A stretch of DNA of 57,289 nucleotides. Origin: CAYVQF01 sp964454015 (GTDB lineage: Bacteria; Myxococcota_A; Bradymonadia; UBA4248). The notes under the pieces were generated by a model. It saw only the letters and a list, made by a program, of their open reading frames with translations, was not told the origin of the DNA and ran no database searches. The translations under genes and the position numbers were made by a program. Below, piece after piece: positions 8,292 to 19,927 of the stretch (the stretch's first letter is position 1; the number at the start of each line of letters is the position of its first letter). The DNA lies in the NCBI GenBank assembly GCA_964454015.1, contig CAYVQF010000035.1:1-57289 (forward strand), read 5' to 3'.

Positions 8292-10208
8292 GTGGAATCA
8301 TCTTATAGTGCAAAGGACATCGAGATATTGGAGGGGCTGGAGCCGGTAAGGCTGCGGCCAGGTATGTACATCGGGGGTACGGGCAAGGATGGTTTGCACC
8401 ATTTATTGTGGGAGATTGTGGACAACGGCATCGACGAGGCGATGAATGGCTATGCGCGTCGTTTGGAGGTGATCCTCCATGCCGATGGCGTGTCGGCGAC
8501 GGTCATCGATGACGGGCGTGGGATCCCGGTCGACGCGCACCCGGTGGCCAAGCGCAGTGTGCTCGAGGTGGTTCTGACGACCTTGCATGCGGGGGGTAAG
8601 TTCAACCAACAGAGCTATAGAACGGCTGGTGGCTTGCATGGGGTGGGCGCGAGTGTGGTCAATGCTCTGTCGAGTGAGCTCTGGGTGACGGTGACGCGTG
8701 ACGGCGGGATTTTTGAGCAGCGTTACCGGCGTGGTCAGCCTCAGGCGCCGGTGAGTCAGATAGGTCAGAGCCGGCGCAGCGGAACGAAGGTCTTTTTTCG
8801 GGCGGATGAGGAGATTTTTGGTGATTTGACCTTCGACGCGGAGTTGGTGTTGGAGCGTCTGGAGGCGAAGGCCTATTTGATTCGGGGCTTGAGTATTCGC
8901 TTCGTCGATGAGGGGAGCGGCGTTCAGCGGACGATGCTCTACGAGGGTGGCATCGTGGACATGCTGGAGACACTGGCGCCAGCCCAAGAGGGCGGTCGGG
9001 TTCATGGCGAGCCGTTGGTGATGCGTGCCGAATCGGAAGAGAGCGGTGCGTTGTTGGAGGTGGCGCTGTTGTGGACGGAGAGTCCTCAAGAGCGGGTGCT
9101 TTCCTTTGTGAACGCCATTCCGACCGCCGATGGTGGGACGCATGAGCAGGGGGTCCGTGATGCGCTGGTGCGGGCGGTGCGGGCTTATGTCGAGACGCAC
9201 GATTTGACGCCGCGCGGGGTGAGTTTGAGCGCCGAAGACATGCGAGAGGGTGTGGTTGGGGTGGTGAGCTTGTTTATCCGAGAGCCTCAGTTTCAGGGTC
9301 AGACCAAGGCGCGGCTGAACAACCCGGAGATGCGCGGCTGGGTGGGGAGCGTGGTGCGGACGGAGCTGGAGGGTTATCTCAACAGCCATCCCAAAGCGGG
9401 ACAAGCGATTGCGGCGCGGATTGTGTTAGCGGCGCGGGCCAGGCAGGCATCGCGTCAGGCAGCGCAGGCGGTGCAGCGGGTGCGGACCAGTGCGCAGCGT
9501 TTGCATTTGCCGGGCAAGCTGGCTGACTGTTCGTCGTCTTCCCCGGAGTTGTGTGAGTTGTTCATCGTCGAGGGTGACTCGGCGGGCGGCTCGGCCAAGC
9601 AAGGTCGCGACCGCAAAGTGCAGGCGATTTTGCCTTTGCGCGGCAAGGTGTTGAACTCGGAGCAGGCTTCACAGGGCAAACTGAGTCAGAACCGGGAGTT
9701 GGCTGACATCGTGTCGGCGCTCGGTTGTGGTTGGGGGGATGATTTTTCGCTGAGCAAATTGCGTTACCACAAGGTGATTCTCCTGATGGACGCCGACAGC
9801 GATGGGCACCATATCGCGACGCTGTTGTTGACGTTCTTTTATCGGCATTTGCGGCAGTTGATCAGCGCGGGGCACGTGTTCATCGCTCAGCCGCCACTGT
9901 ATCGCATCGACATTGGCAAGCAGACCTTCTGGGCGCTTGACGAGAGAGATCGGCAACAGATCCTGCGGCGTCGGCTGCGCGGCGAGGTGCGGATCACGCG
10001 TTTCAAGGGTCTGGGTGAGATGATGCCGCGGACGCTTTTCGAGACGACTTTAGACCCGCAGCGGCGACGTTTGCTGCGGGTGGAGATCCCTGAAGCGGCG
10101 GTGCTAGAGACGGAGGTGGTGTTGAGCGAGCTGATGGGTCGCGATGCGGAGCCTCGTTATCGTTTCATCATGAACCATGCGGCTGAGGCGGATGCTTTGG
10201 ATCTCTAG
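8292..10208 (+). CDS. parE: DNA topoisomerase IV subunit B
   Basis: This is the ATPase subunit of topoisomerase IV and follows parC by 64 bases in the same orientation, as an operon. The protein is 638 residues, typical for ParE and shorter than GyrB. The GHKL ATP site has E41 and N45 in EIVDNGIDEA and the DGRGIPVD motif. The transducer follows. The TOPRIM domain shows E427 in VEGDSAGGSAKQGRD and the metal pair D500/D502 in LLMDADSDGHH. The GTG at 8292 is chosen because AGGAGAAGG lies just upstream and the protein then starts right before the family motif YSAKDIEILEGLEPVRLRPG. Upstream in-frame starts exist (8181) but add unconserved residues. Its end overlaps the convergent lipoprotein gene by 41 bases. 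Confidence 0.93.
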   Translation: MESSYSAKDIEILEGLEPVRLRPGMYIGGTGKDGLHHLLWEIVDNGIDEAMNGYARRLEVILHADGVSATVIDDGRGIPVDAHPVAKRSVLEVVLTTLHAGGKFNQQSYRTAGGLHGVGASVVNALSSELWVTVTRDGGIFEQRYRRGQPQAPVSQIGQSRRSGTKVFFRADEEIFGDLTFDAELVLERLEAKAYLIRGLSIRFVDEGSGVQRTMLYEGGIVDMLETLAPAQEGGRVHGEPLVMRAESEESGALLEVALLWTESPQERVLSFVNAIPTADGGTHEQGVRDALVRAVRAYVETHDLTPRGVSLSAEDMREGVVGVVSLFIREPQFQGQTKARLNNPEMRGWVGSVVRTELEGYLNSHPKAGQAIAARIVLAARARQASRQAAQAVQRVRTSAQRLHLPGKLADCSSSSPELCELFIVEGDSAGGSAKQGRDRKVQAILPLRGKVLNSEQASQGKLSQNRELADIVSALGCGWGDDFSLSKLRYHKVILLMDADSDGHHIATLLLTFFYRHLRQLISAGHVFIAQPPLYRIDIGKQTFWALDERDRQQILRRRLRGEVRITRFKGLGEMMPRTLFETTLDPQRRRLLRVEIPEAAVLETEVVLSELMGRDAEPRYRFIMNHAAEADALDL

Positions 10209-11160
10209 TTTGGTCTTGGAGCCACAGGGCGAGGAACCAGGCGCAGATGCCAGTGGCGTGGTAGCCGTAGTAGATGGGTTCGTCGTCCTGAGGGAAGGCC
10301 CAGGAGCCGTCAGGGTTTTGTCGCTGGACGAGGTTATCGACCCAGATGTGGGCCTGTTGGCGGTCCATGGCGAGGTAGCGCATCAGTGCTTGTTCGGCGT
10401 AGAGGTCGACGTCGAGAGTTGCCGGTCCGGGGCTTTCGGGTTGAAATTGGGCTAGTTCGGCGACGATGGGTAGCAGGAGTTCATGGGCCTGCTGGGGTGG
10501 GAAACAGCCGAGGTCGCGGGCGACGATGAGGGCCCATGCGGCGTGGGTGGTGTGGTATTGTCCGTCATCGCGCATGGGTCCGAGGATGTAGTCGAGGGTG
10601 GCCTGGCGAATGGGTATGTGATCGCAATAGAGCGCTTCGGTGAGGGGTCGGTTGGGATTGACGCGGCTGCCATCACGGGGTGGCTCCCAGCGCCAGAGAT
10701 CATCCGGTGGTGGGAAGTCGGGTTGCCAGAGGCGCAAGAAGGGGTTGTCGTCGTCTCTCTCGGCGGCGGTGCGCGCGTATTGGAGGGCGGTGGCGAAGCG
10801 CTGAGGTTTTGGGTCGGCCTGGCTGATGGCGCTGAGCATGACGGCGGCGTCAAAGCGTAGCTTTTCCCGAGGGAAGGAGGCGAGCCAGTGCGCGGCGCCG
10901 TCGAGGGCTTGGTCGACTTGCAGGATGCGGGTTTGGCTATGGTCAGTGGTGGCTGCGGTGTGGGGTGGGGTCGTCGGGGCGACGGGTTGACCCTCGCGAG
11001 GGAGACGGGGCTTTGTTGAAGCGGTCGCGGGGGGGGATTCGCGGCTGGTCGTCGGCGTCTGTGGGCCGTGGGTCGGCGTTTCTGCGCTGGGTGGGGGCGG
11101 CTGATCACAGCCCGAGGCGACGTAGAGCAAGAGGGCGACAGCGGTGGAGATGGGTCGCAT
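10168..11160 (-). CDS. Lipoprotein with an alpha-toroid (terpenoid-cyclase-like) fold
   Basis: This 330-residue predicted lipoprotein has a signal peptide ending in YVASGC (Cys18), then a Pro/Thr-rich linker to about residue 75. The body has repeated helical signatures such as DGQYHTTHAAWAL and QNPDGSWAF, followed by YYGYHATGICAWFLALW. These resemble the QW-like repeats of alpha/alpha-toroid proteins (prenyltransferase and squalene-cyclase-like superfamily). No catalytic DxDD is visible, so a binding or structural role is as likely as an enzyme. It lies 43 bases after the large Cys-repeat gene on the same strand, so the two may be co-transcribed. The longer open frame reaching 11754 is an artefact of the opposite Gly-rich coding sequence. 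Confidence 0.72.
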   Translation of the reverse strand: MRPISTAVALLLYVASGCDQPPPPSAETPTHGPQTPTTSRESPPATASTKPRLPREGQPVAPTTPPHTAATTDHSQTRILQVDQALDGAAHWLASFPREKLRFDAAVMLSAISQADPKPQRFATALQYARTAAERDDDNPFLRLWQPDFPPPDDLWRWEPPRDGSRVNPNRPLTEALYCDHIPIRQATLDYILGPMRDDGQYHTTHAAWALIVARDLGCFPPQQAHELLLPIVAELAQFQPESPGPATLDVDLYAEQALMRYLAMDRQQAHIWVDNLVQRQNPDGSWAFPQDDEPIYYGYHATGICAWFLALWLQDQTRDPKHPPQPHGS

Positions 11161-11203
11161 TGGGATGCGGCTCGGGGGAGTTGGTTCGTGTTGTCGCCGG
11201 TGC

Positions 11204-14317
<3,114 letters not shown>

Positions 14318-14357
14318 GAGGCACTCCGAATGAGGTCAATCAATCCGGTACGGGCCC

Positions 14358-14385
14358 AGGATAGCGATGCCATGTCGCAAGGCAA
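14358..14385 (-). promoter_or_regulatory. Candidate sigma-70-type promoter of the Cys-repeat gene
   Basis: Read on the minus strand, TTGCCT (14385-14380) is followed after 16 bases by TATCCT (14363-14358). Transcription would start near 14351, about 34 bases before the start codon. The TATSST-type -10 resembles three other candidate promoters in this window. Confidence 0.45.
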
Positions 14386-14495
14386 GTAGAAACGCTAGGC
14401 GAGGTGGGGAAGGAGCGGGTGAGGGCGTTGGTCGTCGTGGCGGTGTCGCGTGGTGTGCTGACTGGGCGCGCGGGTGACGGCCGACCGGGAGGGGA

Positions 14496-15284
14496 TCAGA
14501 TGATTCCTGCGGCGAGGAGGATCGCGATGGCGATGAGCATGATGCCGGTGAGGCGTTGGATCATGCGCATGGTGATCTTCTTGAGGAGGCGCTTGCCCAG
14601 GACGACGCCTAGGAAGGCGGCTGCGATGGCGGCCAGGATGAGCACCTGATCGTTTCGGGTGGACATGTTGGTGAGTTTCCCGCCGGCGAGTAAGGAGGCG
14701 TAGACCGAGAGTCGGGTGATGTCGACGAGGAGCCCGATGATGGCGTTGGTTCCGACAAAGGCTTTGGCGTTGAGTCCTACTTTGGCGAGGAAAGCCGAGC
14801 GGAGTGCGCCTTGGTGGCCAGAGAGACCCCCGAAGAAGCCCGAGAGCAGCCCTCCGATAGGGAGCAAGGAAGTGGGGAAAGAGAGGTCATCAAAGCGGGG
14901 GTGTAGTTCGGCGGTGGCAAAGGCCGCCATCAAGAGCGCCATGAGGATTTTGAGCGGTGTGATGGTGAAGTGGGCGCCGCCCAAGCGGTAGGTGAAGAGG
15001 GTGGGGAGGGAAGCCAGCTCACCGAGTAAGTAGGCGCCGGCAAAGGCGGCGAGGATGGCAGGCAAGGCGAAGCGGAGGAGTACCGAGCGGTCAGCGTCTT
15101 TGCCGAGCATCGCAGCTTTGAGGAGGCTGTTGGCGCCATGAACCAGAGCGGTGGCGGCAACGGCGAGATCGAGAGGAAAGAAGATGGCGAAGACGGGGAG
15201 GAGGAGGGTGCCGAGGCCAAAGCCGGAAAACAAAGTGAGGGCAGAGGCGCAGAGGGCGGCGGTGGTGACGATGATGATATCCAT
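14496..15284 (-). CDS. TauE/SafE-family membrane permease
   Basis: This 262-residue protein has about eight hydrophobic helices and the two-half layout of the TauE/SafE (DUF81) family, whose characterised members move sulfite, sulfoacetate or other small anions out of the cell. Family signatures seen are the N-terminal GFGLGTLLLP segment and the central GLLSGFFGGLSGHQGALRSA, whose glycine-rich shape matches the paired repeat of the family. The substrate cannot be told from sequence. It lies 60 bases downstream of a PadR-type regulator gene on the same strand, which probably controls it. Confidence 0.85.
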   Translation of the reverse strand: MDIIIVTTAALCASALTLFSGFGLGTLLLPVFAIFFPLDLAVAATALVHGANSLLKAAMLGKDADRSVLLRFALPAILAAFAGAYLLGELASLPTLFTYRLGGAHFTITPLKILMALLMAAFATAELHPRFDDLSFPTSLLPIGGLLSGFFGGLSGHQGALRSAFLAKVGLNAKAFVGTNAIIGLLVDITRLSVYASLLAGGKLTNMSTRNDQVLILAAIAAAFLGVVLGKRLLKKITMRMIQRLTGIMLIAIAILLAAGII

Positions 15285-15344
15285 GACGCAGTCCGAGGGG
15301 TTCAGTTGCAGGGCCGTTGGGTTCAGGGGGAGCGAAGGGTGCGG

Positions 15345-15668
15345 TTAGCCGTTGCGGAGTTCGCGGTGGACTTCCTCGACTTTGCTGGTGATTTCGGCGA
15401 GTGTTTCTCGCCCGAGTGGGGTGATGGTGTAGAGGATTCTTGTGGAATTCGCGTTGTCGTCGCTGGGCTCCTGGCGCAGCCAGCCGTGGCGGAGCATGCG
15501 GGCGAGCATGGGGTAGATGGTGCCGGGGCTGGGATCATAGCCGTGTCGGCGCAGCTCCTTGAGGAGGCCGTTGCCATAGATGGGTTCCTGTGCCGCGTGG
15601 TGGAGGGCGTGAATTTTCCAGAGGGCGAGGAGGATTTCTCTTTCGAGTGTGCGTCGTTGGTCGGTCAT
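15345..15668 (-). CDS. PadR-family transcriptional regulator
   Basis: This 107-residue winged-helix protein of the PadR family has the diagnostic recognition-helix region PSPGTIYPMLARMLRHGWL followed by the wing (RILYTITPLGRETL). A C-terminal helix about 20 residues long should form the dimer interface, as in the short PadR-s1 class. It sits directly upstream of the TauE/SafE permease. PadR proteins usually repress their own promoter and a linked transporter and release DNA on binding a small molecule. The ligand is unknown. Confidence 0.88.
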   Translation of the reverse strand: MTDQRRTLEREILLALWKIHALHHAAQEPIYGNGLLKELRRHGYDPSPGTIYPMLARMLRHGWLRQEPSDDNANSTRILYTITPLGRETLAEITSKVEEVHRELRNG

Positions 15669-15751
15669 GGGCGGTCTCTTGGCGTTGGGGGAGGGTGGTG
15701 ATTAGGGGGCGCAATCCACGTGTCTTAGGTGTGGCGCACGTGTAACGGATA

Positions 15752-15778
15752 GCGTAAACGGTAACCGTAAATAATCAA
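15752..15778 (-). promoter_or_regulatory. Candidate promoter/operator of padR-tauE
   Basis: The plus strand has the inverted repeat ACGGT-A-ACCGT at 15758-15768, with a related gtaacgg at 15742-15748. Read on the minus strand, TTGATT (15778-15773) precedes the repeat and TACGCT follows it at 16-base spacing. The repeat would lie between the two hexamers, as expected for a repressor site. It is about 85 bases before the padR start codon. Confidence 0.38.
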
Positions 15779-15901
15779 GAGGCGAAAAAGGCCTCGCGTC
15801 GCCTCTGTGGCGTGGGGTGCGTGGCGGGGTTGGGGGTGTGCGTTCGGCGCACTTCGTGGGAGAGGCGGGCGCCCTGATGTGGGTGGAAGCCGGGAGAGGG
15901 A

Positions 15902-16681
15902 TCAGTGGGGGTCGGTGTTGGGTTGGATGAAGTCGACGCCCATGCCGTCGTAGGCGAAGCGGAAGGGTGTGGGGCACTGGTGTAGTTGGAGTTCTTGGGC
16001 GACGCGTTCGGGAGAGGTTTCGGGGAAGAGGTGGGTGATGAGGAGTGCGTGAGGTTGTGCTTGGCGGGCGAGGTCGGCGATTTTGTGGGGGGCGAGGTGG
16101 GCATCGCGGGTGTATTGGTCGGTGACGGCGCACTCAACGAGGGCGAGGTCGGCGTTGCGACAGAGGTCGATGGCGTTGGGGCAGAGGTCGGTGTCGCCGA
16201 GGTAGGCGAAGGTGTTGAGGTTGGGGTCTTGGATGCGGATGCCGAGTGAGGAAGGGTGGTGGGTCAGTGTTTTGGTTCTGCAGATGAGGTCGTCGACTTG
16301 GAAGGTTTGGTTGGTGATGCAGTGGGGCAGGATTTGCCAATCTTTGGTGGTGAGTTGTGGTTGGTAGAGGTCGAAGAGGGCGTTGAGGTGTTGGAGCAGT
16401 CCTGGTCCGGCGTAGATGTGGAGGTCAACGGTGCGGGGGGTTGGGGTGTGTCGCATGGCGAAGAGAATGGCGGGGAGATCGGCGCAGTGGTCGATATGGA
16501 AGTGGGAGATGAAGATGGCGGCGATGTTGTGGAGTGGGATTTGGGCGCAGGCGAGTCGGTGGAGGGTGCCGCTGCCGCAGTCGAGGAGGATGGCGCTTTG
16601 GGTTGATGCGAGGAGGAAGGCTGGGGCGTTGTTGTTGGCGGTGGGGAGTGCGGAGCCGGTGCCGAGTGCGATGAGTTGCAT
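15902..16681 (-). CDS. RNase Z-like metallo-beta-lactamase-fold hydrolase
   Basis: This 259-residue hydrolase has the metal motif H60-F-H-I-D-H65 and the preceding LLDCGSGT strand (D34). Later ligands are visible in YLGDTD and LLITHLFPE. It begins with the ribonuclease Z/ElaC-type sequence MQLIALGTGSALPT. The family includes tRNA 3'-end processing enzymes, arylsulfatases and phosphodiesterases, and I cannot separate these here; the RNase Z flexible arm is not obvious, so another hydrolase activity is likely. Its gene begins just after an intrinsic terminator, so it probably has its own promoter. Confidence 0.85.
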   Translation of the reverse strand: MQLIALGTGSALPTANNNAPAFLLASTQSAILLDCGSGTLHRLACAQIPLHNIAAIFISHFHIDHCADLPAILFAMRHTPTPRTVDLHIYAGPGLLQHLNALFDLYQPQLTTKDWQILPHCITNQTFQVDDLICRTKTLTHHPSSLGIRIQDPNLNTFAYLGDTDLCPNAIDLCRNADLALVECAVTDQYTRDAHLAPHKIADLARQAQPHALLITHLFPETSPERVAQELQLHQCPTPFRFAYDGMGVDFIQPNTDPH

Positions 16682-16691
16682 GGGTGGACCT

Positions 16692-16718
16692 AAAAAAAAA
16701 GGCTCGAAGAATCGAGCC
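16692..16718 (-). terminator. Rho-independent terminator
   Basis: On the minus strand GGCTCGA, a four-base loop and TCGAGCC form a perfect 7-bp stem. It is followed at once by nine T residues (the A run at 16692-16700 on the plus strand). It lies 29 bases past the stop codon of the lipoprotein gene ending at 16748 and should end its transcript before the hydrolase gene. Confidence 0.92.
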
Positions 16719-16747
16719 CGTCGGGGTGGTGTTGGGATGTGTTTGGT

Positions 16748-17860
16748 TTAGTTTTCGGGGGCTTTCTCTTCTTTTTTGTAGGGTTCGAGGTCTGGTGGTG
16801 CGGGCTCGGAGCGTTTGTAGTCGAGGTGGAACTCGACCAGTCCTTGGGAGCCGAAGATGTGCCCAGAGAAGATGAGTTGTAGGGTGGCGTTAGGGGTGGC
16901 TGGTCTTTGGAAGAGGAAGATATCTTTGTAAGTCTTGCCGGGTTCGAGTTGCATGGGTCCGCGCAGTTGCCCTTTGGGTTGGGCGTTGGCGTCAGCGAGT
17001 TTGAAGCGTCGGAGGGGCGGTGCGGTGGTGCCGAGCATGTTGAGCATGACACCAGAGGAGTCGTTGGAGCGGTGTCCCGGGTCGTAGATGAGGGGGTGTT
17101 TGGCGAGGTTGACGATTTCTACTTCGATTTTGAGCACGGGCTCCAGGGTGTATGCGTAGGGATATTTGAGGGGTTTCTCTGAGGGTTTGAGTTGGATTTT
17201 TTCAGCTTCGGAGAATTCGTCAGTGATGCTGGTGACGGTGACCTGGAAGTCAGCTTTTTTGACGGTTTTGGCGAGGGCCGCGGGTGGTGCGGCGGGGACT
17301 TCGTCGGGGGGATTGGGTAGGGCGAAGCGGAGGGGCTCGGTGTTTTGGCCGAAGGCGTTGGTGGGTACGAGGAGCAGGAGGGTTTCTTGGTCCGGTGGTG
17401 GTACGCGGAAGAGGTAGAAGTCGTGGAGGGTCGCTCCGGGCTGGATGACGGTTTCGGAGACGATTTGTCCGACGGCGGCGACGCCTTGGGGTGCGATGAT
17501 GCGTTCGATGGCGACGCGTTTTCCCTCAGCGTTGGGCATGGTGCTGAGTTGGGGGGTGCGGTCAGAGGAGGCGATATGTTGGGGGAAGTAGGTGACGGGT
17601 GTTTCGCCGGTGTTGGTGAGTTGGAGGCGTACGATGGCCATGCGTTCGGTTCCCGCGGCGACCAGGACGGCTTGTTTGCGGGCGTCGACGAACTCTGGGC
17701 TGAGGACTTCAAAGGCAGTGACAGTGACCTCGACCGGTCCAGCGGAGACGGTTTCGCCGACGGGTGTGGGTGGCGCAATGGTTTCCTCTTCCTTGGAGCA
17801 GGCGAGGAGGAGCAGTGCGCTGGAGAGCATGACGAGTATGAATTTTTGCCGAGAAAGCAT
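16748..17860 (-). CDS. Two-domain lipoprotein (DUF4352/telokin-like)
   Basis: This 370-residue lipoprotein has a signal peptide ending LLLLAC (Cys21). Two similar Ig-like halves follow. Each begins with a strand of the form VEVTVTAFEVL or FQVTVTSITDEF, then a segment like MAIVRLQLTNTGETPV or LKIEVEIVNLAKHPL, and ends with a pledge to an LEPG/IQPG turn and a YLFRVPP/FLFQRPA strand. This pattern resembles DUF4352/telokin-like domains, usually extracytoplasmic binding modules. The tail is Lys/Glu-rich. The start at 17860 sits directly before the hydrophobic core; a longer frame to 17971 adds non-signal-like sequence. Transcription ends at the terminator just downstream. Confidence 0.8.
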   Translation of the reverse strand: MLSRQKFILVMLSSALLLLACSKEEETIAPPTPVGETVSAGPVEVTVTAFEVLSPEFVDARKQAVLVAAGTERMAIVRLQLTNTGETPVTYFPQHIASSDRTPQLSTMPNAEGKRVAIERIIAPQGVAAVGQIVSETVIQPGATLHDFYLFRVPPPDQETLLLLVPTNAFGQNTEPLRFALPNPPDEVPAAPPAALAKTVKKADFQVTVTSITDEFSEAEKIQLKPSEKPLKYPYAYTLEPVLKIEVEIVNLAKHPLIYDPGHRSNDSSGVMLNMLGTTAPPLRRFKLADANAQPKGQLRGPMQLEPGKTYKDIFLFQRPATPNATLQLIFSGHIFGSQGLVEFHLDYKRSEPAPPDLEPYKKEEKAPEN

Positions 17861-18010
17861 TGCGAGCTCGGAAATGGTTGAGAGATTGGGGAGGAGAAAG
17901 TGCAGGCGCTGAGGCAACCTGCGAGGGCTCAAGGCAGTGGGGACGGTAACATGGGGGGGGAGTGGAGTCAATTCGATGTGGAGTGGATTGGGGTCGGCTT
18001 GGTATGGGGT

Positions 18011-18982
18011 TTAGGTGAGGCGCCAGGTGGCGAGGAAGCCCTCATTGCAGCCCGAGACGAGTAGGTTGTCTTTAGGTGCGAAGGCGATGGATCGCACGGC
18101 GAAATCGTGGGCTTCTTTGGTGAGGATGCAGTGGTTCTTTTTGCGGGATTTGGGATCGGCATCGTAGAGGGCGATGTGTCCGGATTCGTAGGCGACAAAG
18201 ACCATGTGTTGGTTGGGGACAGGGGCGGCGCAGCGGGCGGCGGCGTTGTGGTTGGCGAGGGTGCGGAGTGGTTTATCGCGTCCGACCTCCCAGAGGAGGA
18301 CCGTGCCTTGGAGATCGCCGGTGACGAAGTGGTTGGGTCCGGTGAAGGCGAGGCACTCGATTTCATCGTTGTGTCCGACATACTTGTCGAGCATGGCGCC
18401 GGTTTCAGGGTTCCAGGAGCGGATAGAGCGGTCGCGTGAGGCGCTGAAGACCTCGTCGGTGCCGGGTCGGAAGCGAACGGCGGTGACGGGTCCGGCGTGC
18501 CAGTCGAAGGAGCGAATGGCTTCGTTGTTTTTCCATAGTTTGACGAGGTGATCTTGTCCCCCCGTGGTGAGGGCACCGGTGTCACTCCAGTCGAGGGAGA
18601 GGGTGGTTTTGGTGTGTCCTTTGCGGGAGGGTTTGAAGAGCTGTCCGCGGAGGGTTTTGCTGGTGGTGCCGGAGTAGATTCCGGCGAGGTCGGCTAGGAA
18701 TTCGCCGGTGTTGATGTTCCAGAGGCGGAGGGAGGTATCTTTGCCGGAGGAGATGAGGGTTTCTTCCGTGGGATGGAAGGCGAGGCAGAAGACGAAGTCG
18801 ATGTGTCCTTTGAGTCGCTGGGTGACGGTGCCGCTTTCGACGTCGACGAGGTAGACGATGCCGTCACGGGCTCCGGCGGCGATGGTGTTGGCGGCGGGGT
18901 CGATATCGACGGCGAGGACTTTGCCGCTGGTGGTGTCGAGGCGGTGGATGGCTTCAAGCTTGTGGTTGGTGGACATAGCCAT
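18011..18982 (-). CDS. WD40 repeat protein
   Basis: This 323-residue protein consists of about seven WD40 blades. Typical blade ends are TSLRLWNINTGE, LVKLWKNNEA, RSIRSWNPETGA and TVLLWEVGRD, each preceded by a GH...V..LAF strand. It has no signal peptide and no other domain, so it should be a cytoplasmic seven-bladed propeller that scaffolds protein contacts. The start may be ATG 18982 or the ATG two codons later. No partner is encoded alongside; the flanking genes encode a lipoprotein and, divergently, another lipoprotein. Confidence 0.88.
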   Translation of the reverse strand: MAMSTNHKLEAIHRLDTTSGKVLAVDIDPAANTIAAGARDGIVYLVDVESGTVTQRLKGHIDFVFCLAFHPTEETLISSGKDTSLRLWNINTGEFLADLAGIYSGTTSKTLRGQLFKPSRKGHTKTTLSLDWSDTGALTTGGQDHLVKLWKNNEAIRSFDWHAGPVTAVRFRPGTDEVFSASRDRSIRSWNPETGAMLDKYVGHNDEIECLAFTGPNHFVTGDLQGTVLLWEVGRDKPLRTLANHNAAARCAAPVPNQHMVFVAYESGHIALYDADPKSRKKNHCILTKEAHDFAVRSIAFAPKDNLLVSGCNEGFLATWRLT

Positions 18983-19167
18983 TGCTCTCCGTAAGAAGTG
19001 GCCCGGTGTTGGAAGCGGCGCGCGTCAGTGGTTTTGGGGCGTAGGGTAGTTTGGGGCCAGCATGGACTTTTGAGGGGTTTGGTTGAGGGCGCCTGCTTTT
19101 TGGGTCCCAGGGTGTGAGGCCCTGAGGGGCGGCAGGGCGGTGGTCATGGTGGGGTATGGGGCGTGTG

Positions 19168-19195
19168 TTGTAAAGGGGAGTGGATCCACTATGGT
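19168..19195 (+). promoter_or_regulatory. Candidate sigma-70-type promoter
   Basis: TTGTAA (19168-19173) is followed after 16 bases by TATGGT (19190-19195). The predicted start is near 19202, about 30 bases before the lipoprotein start codon at 19232. The same TTG/TATGST style recurs at 23938 and 28308. Confidence 0.45.
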
Positions 19196-19231
19196 AGTGG
19201 TGTGGGGCGGGATGCGCAGGGAGTGGTGGAG

Positions 19232-19879
19232 ATGCGTTGTCTTTGGTGGCTGATGTTGTTGTTGTGGGTTGTTGGCTGCGGGGGGAATCTCTTGCCGGCC
19301 TATGCGCCGTCGGTTGAGCGGGTGGCGGTGGTGTGGCGGGCCGAGGGTGGCCCGCGGGTGGTCATTGGCGAGCCTGGAGTTGCGGGGGGCGGGCGTGCAT
19401 TGGGTTCGGTGGCGGCGTTAGGGGGAACGGTAGGGTTATTGGCGCGTTTGGAGTTGCTCATCGCAGGCGAGCGTTTGGCGGAGGTGATGGGCGAGGCGAC
19501 GGCGGTTGCGGTTTGGGAGTCATTGGGTTGGGTGTGGTCTTCGGAGGCCGAGGCAGATGGGCAGTTGTCGTTGGTGGTGAGTGATTTTGGCTTTGAGGCG
19601 CGGGATTTGAGCAGCGCCGGGTATTTTTATGTGGAAGGGGCGCTTTGGATGACGACGTCGTCGGAGGCGCGTCTGATTTGGACATCCTCGGCGACGGTGC
19701 GTGAGGCGGTTCGTTCGGTGCAAGTGACGGACGCGGGTGGTTTTGCGCTGGTGGGTGGTGTTCTGAATGTGGCGGGGTTGCAGGAGCTCGACGATGCACA
19801 ATTGCTGGCTGTTTTTGATGCATTGTCGTACCAAGTGGGGTTGGCCTTGGTGGCCCAGATGGTTGCAGACTTGCGTTAA
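19232..19879 (+). CDS. Small lipoprotein of unknown function
   Basis: This 215-residue protein has a clear lipobox signal (LLLWVVGC, Cys16). I do not recognise a family. The mature part has alternating strand and helix predictions, including a segment rich in acidic and small residues and a Val/Leu-rich end (LQELDDAQLLAVFDALSY). The start at 19232 puts the Met just before the hydrophobic core; an upstream in-frame start at 19163 would add 23 residues that do not look like signal peptide. It leads a plus-strand run of envelope genes and is 48 bases from the next lipoprotein gene. Confidence 0.7.
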   Translation: MRCLWWLMLLLWVVGCGGNLLPAYAPSVERVAVVWRAEGGPRVVIGEPGVAGGGRALGSVAALGGTVGLLARLELLIAGERLAEVMGEATAVAVWESLGWVWSSEAEADGQLSLVVSDFGFEARDLSSAGYFYVEGALWMTTSSEARLIWTSSATVREAVRSVQVTDAGGFALVGGVLNVAGLQELDDAQLLAVFDALSYQVGLALVAQMVADLR

Positions 19880-19927
19880 TGGGATGTTGCCGCGCGGGTA
19901 TGGGCGTGTTGACGGAGAGGTGAAGCG

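Noticed and set aside
10168..10208. Frameshift or truncation at the parE / lipoprotein junction
   Set aside because: The 41-base convergent overlap is real but both proteins have complete C-termini.
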